64,000 bases of DNA, taken from assembly GCA_965277425.1 (NCBI GenBank), contig CBDICR010000004.1:244974-308973 (forward strand). The letters are read 5' to 3'. The stretch is from Poindextera sp965277425 (GTDB lineage: Bacteria; Pseudomonadota; Alphaproteobacteria; Caulobacterales; Caulobacteraceae). This document shows, one piece after another, positions 61,669-64,000 of this stretch; the stretch's first letter is position 1, and every line of letters begins with the position of its first letter. The position numbers and the translations under genes are program-made. Below the pieces are notes generated by a model that was given only the letters and a program-made list of their open reading frames with translations, was not told where the DNA came from and ran no database searches.

Positions 61669-62447
61669 ATGGCAGCTTCCCTCAAGCCAGTCGGTTACCA
61701 GCTCCGTCATGTCGCGACAACCAGGCATCGCCATACCCTCGCTCACTGCCGTCATTTGGATGGATCGGTGACGCAGCGACGGATCAGCGCCGCGCTGTCC
61801 TTGATCGGGAGCCAGACGCAGGCCGAGGAAGCGGTGCAGGATGCCTGGCTGGCCGTGTTCGGCGGCATCGGCCGCTTCAAGAACCGATCCAGCGTCGTCA
61901 CCTGGATCTTCTCGATTGTCCGCAATGCGCCCGCCGCCGCGCGAGGCATAAGCGGCGTCTTGTTGGCCTGCCTGCCGAGCGTTACAGCGGCGAAGCGGGG
62001 AAGACGTGCGGGAGAGGGGCATAGCGCTTTCGGCGTTCAAGCCGGACGGCCATTGGAGGCGGAACCTTGCGTGTGGGACAGCATCAGCGCCGAACGGATT
62101 GTCGCTGGCCGTCAGCTCTGGGACCACGTGCACGAGATCATCGAGCGGCTGCCGCACGCTCGACGGGCCGTACTGGTGCTCGGCGACATGGAAGGACAGA
62201 CTGCCGAAGAAGCGTGCAAGTTGCTTAAAATCTTGTCGGAAAATCAGCGTGTGCTGCTGCACCGGGCGCGGTCACGGTGCGCCAGGCGATGGACGTGTTG
62301 ACCGGTAGCCCGGTGCCGGTGCTTGCGGCGACACCGTCTCGCCAGCCAACCCAGGCGCAGCGTCCTGGCCTCATCGAGCGGATGATGGTGTCCGCCAGGC
62401 GGCCCGCGACGGTCGTACTGGCGAATATCGGTGCCGGCTGGCTGTAA
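61669..62447 (+). pseudogene. ECF-like sigma factor, frameshifted
   Basis: Sigma region 2 is readable in one frame (TQAEEAVQDAWLAVFGGI, then RFKNRSSVVTWIFSIVRN). The linker continues better in a second frame (ALSAFKPDGHWRRN, about 62020-62061). Region 4 returns to the first (EIIERLPHARRAVLVLGDME; ENQRVLLHRARSR), and the tail moves to a third (VRQAMDVLTG...), ending at 62447 in TAATG overlap with folP. At least two frame changes make it a decayed gene or a sequence-error artefact. Confidence 0.6.
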
Positions 62448-63280
62448 TGATGTTGTCACCCGGAACCCATTGGGCGGAACTCGCACTGGATCAGCCGCGT
62501 GTCATGGGCGTGCTGAATGTGACGCCTGACAGCTTCAGCGATGGCGGTCGCCGCATGAATCCGGACACGGCGATCGCCGCCGGCCTGGCCATGGCGGCGG
62601 ATGGCGCGGACATCGTCGACGTGGGTGGCGAGAGCGCCAGGCCAGGAGCATCGGCGATCGCGCCCGATCAGGAACAGGACCGGATCATCCCGGTGATCCG
62701 CGCGCTGGCGGCGGCATCGGTGCGGGTCTCGGTGGACACCCGCAATGCCGCGACCATGGCGGCGGCGCTCGCGGCCGGTGCCGCCATCGTCAACGACGTG
62801 TCCGGCCTGACTTACGACAAGCAGGCTGCCGCCGTTGTGGCGGAGCATGGCTGCCCGGTGGTGCTGATGCACATGCGCGGCACGCCGGCGAGCATGAATG
62901 CGCTGGCGCACTATGGCGACGTGGTCGCCGAGGTGCGGGACGAACTACTGGAGCGTGTCGCCGCGGCGCGGCAGGCGGGTATCCGGGCCGAACAGATCGC
63001 CATCGACCCAGGGATCGGCTTCGCCAAGCTGGGCGACCAATCGCCCGCCCTGCTGCGTGGCCTGCCCGTCCTGGCCAATCTAGGTTACCCGGTAGTGGTC
63101 GGCGTATCCCGCAAGATCTTCATTGGCAGACTGTCGCACGAAAGCCGGCCGGACCATCGTCTGGGGGGTTCGCTGGCCGCCGGCCTGTTCGCGCTGGCAC
63201 GCGGCGCTTCAATCCTGCGCGTGCACGACGTGCGGGAGACGGCCCAAGCCGTTCGTGTTTGGCATTCATTGTCGGGATGA
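62447..63280 (+). CDS. folP: Dihydropteroate synthase
   Basis: A 277-residue folate-biosynthesis TIM-barrel enzyme joining 6-hydroxymethyl-dihydropterin diphosphate with p-aminobenzoate. Motifs are complete: VMGVLNVTPDSFSDGG (pterin/diphosphate loop), VDVGGESARPGA, VSVDTRNA, VNDVSGL, LMHMRGTPASM, and the C-terminal VGVSRKIFIG with RVHDV. Its start overlaps the tail of the sigma pseudogene (TAATG). glmM follows 80 bp downstream, a common alphaproteobacterial order. Confidence 0.96.
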   Translation: MMLSPGTHWAELALDQPRVMGVLNVTPDSFSDGGRRMNPDTAIAAGLAMAADGADIVDVGGESARPGASAIAPDQEQDRIIPVIRALAAASVRVSVDTRNAATMAAALAAGAAIVNDVSGLTYDKQAAAVVAEHGCPVVLMHMRGTPASMNALAHYGDVVAEVRDELLERVAAARQAGIRAEQIAIDPGIGFAKLGDQSPALLRGLPVLANLGYPVVVGVSRKIFIGRLSHESRPDHRLGGSLAAGLFALARGASILRVHDVRETAQAVRVWHSLSG

Positions 63281-63360
63281 ACTATACTTGTGCTTCCTTG
63301 AACCGGGACATTCAATTAGACGCGCCGGACGCGTTGATGCGTTCGGCCGGTGGGAGCGTT

Positions 63361-64000
63361 ATGAGCAAGGCAAGACGGCTGTTCGGCACCGACGGCATTC
63401 GGGGCAAGGCTAACTCGGATCCGATGACCGCCGGGATCGCCTTGCGGCTGGGTCAGGCGGCGGGCCTGATGTTCACCCGCGGCGCGCATCGCCATCGTGT
63501 CGTGATCGGCAAGGATACCAGGCTGTCCGGCTATATGATCGAACCAGCCTTGACTGCCGGCTTCATCGGTGCCGGCATGGACGTGACGCTGCTTGGCCCT
63601 TTGCCGACGCCCGCCGTCGCCATGCTGACCCGCTCCCTGCGCGCCGACCTGGGCGTCATGATATCGGCCTCGCACAATCCCTATGAGGATAATGGGATTA
63701 AGCTGTTCGGGCCGGACGGCACCAAGCTGTCCGACGCGAACGAACTGGAAATTGAGACGTTGATGGACAGCGGCTTTGCCGGCCGGCTGGCGGACTCAGC
63801 CGACCTGGGCCGCGCGGCTCGGCTGGAGGATGCGGCGGGTCGCTATATCGAGGCGGCGAAGGCGAGCTTCCCAAGGGGGCTGCGGCTGGACGGGCTGCGC
63901 ATCGTCATCGATTGCGCCAATGGTGCCGCCTACAAGGTTGCACCCACCGTGTTGTGGGAACTCGGCGCGACGGTCATCCCGGTTGGCGTTGCCCCGGATG
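63361..64000 (+). CDS. glmM: Phosphoglucosamine mutase, partial (3' end outside window)
   Basis: The first 213 residues of an enzyme converting glucosamine-6-phosphate to glucosamine-1-phosphate for UDP-GlcNAc, peptidoglycan and LPS. RLFGTDGIRGKAN opens the protein, and the catalytic phosphoserine loop GVMISASHNPYEDNGIKLFG is intact. GGGAG lies 5 nt before the ATG. Together with folP it forms a widely conserved pair. The sequence seems closer to Acetobacteraceae/Sphingomonas-type GlmM than to Caulobacter GlmM, from memory only. Confidence 0.95.
   Translation, partial: MSKARRLFGTDGIRGKANSDPMTAGIALRLGQAAGLMFTRGAHRHRVVIGKDTRLSGYMIEPALTAGFIGAGMDVTLLGPLPTPAVAMLTRSLRADLGVMISASHNPYEDNGIKLFGPDGTKLSDANELEIETLMDSGFAGRLADSADLGRAARLEDAAGRYIEAAKASFPRGLRLDGLRIVIDCANGAAYKVAPTVLWELGATVIPVGVAPD

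Overview
The window looks like chromosome of a high-GC alphaproteobacterium, most likely Caulobacteraceae (Caulobacter/Phenylobacterium-like). This is an inference from GC-rich coding, a NodT-type efflux outer-membrane lipoprotein, a gmd plus perosamine-type aminotransferase pair, an ECF42/YCII pair, EcfG-type promoter candidates and many small secreted Gly/His-rich proteins. No rRNA is present. There is one tRNA, tRNA-Ser(CGA), at 18578-18667. The last ~7 kb (from about 56757) may come from another genome or a rearrangement: two facing genes are both cut at one point there, and the gene density changes.

Layout. 1-8.4 kb: NUDIX hydrolase (partial), an acyl-CoA dehydrogenase/acyl-CoA ligase pair, an IS5-family element inserted just upstream of an aldo/keto reductase, beta-carbonic anhydrase, an AHSA1/SRPBCC protein and a class III CoA-transferase. 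8.6-18.5 kb: an ECF42 sigma factor with its YCII partner, small membrane proteins, a DEAD-box helicase behind a perfect palindrome, MscS, and an ATP-dependent DNA ligase separated from its usual exonuclease partner by an HxlR/azoreductase pair. 18.9-29.8 kb: a stress and sugar-oxidation island. Two minus-strand operons with 4-16 nt overlaps (GMC oxidoreductase-DoxX-cupin-VOC; ThDP enzyme-membrane protein-gluconate dehydrogenase subunit 3-GMC oxidoreductase) lie with two SMP-30 lactonases and a PepSY protein. Three sites resemble EcfG (general stress) promoters.

29.8-45.7 kb: LysR/SDR pair, porin, and a two-component system convergent with a complete RND efflux operon (permease, adaptor, outer-membrane factor). 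An identical 29-bp block containing a 16-bp dyad lies in the same orientation upstream of both the regulator operon and the efflux operon, with the same 23-nt spacing to a -10-like hexamer. A predicted autoregulated circuit follows from this. Next comes an operon of a TIR/coiled-coil/membrane protein and a secreted SEL1-repeat protein. 46.4-49.8 kb: nested mobile DNA, with a group II intron in one arm of an intergenic inverted repeat and an IS481-family element inside the intron's reverse transcriptase gene.

50.2-56.8 kb: polysaccharide (O-antigen/S-LPS-like) genes: DegT/DnrJ aminotransferase, an unusual tyrosine-phosphatase-like/SDR fusion coupled to an ATP-grasp protein, a TylF-type methyltransferase, gmd and a truncated methyltransferase. 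56.8-64 kb: spoVR (truncated)-yeaH-prkA on the minus strand, a ~0.9-kb stretch without a convincing gene, a frameshifted ECF-like sigma gene, folP and the start of glmM.

All calls come from reading the sequence and translations by eye. No database search was run, so family names rest on recognised motifs and gene length, and starts were chosen from visible Shine-Dalgarno (SD) sequences where stated.
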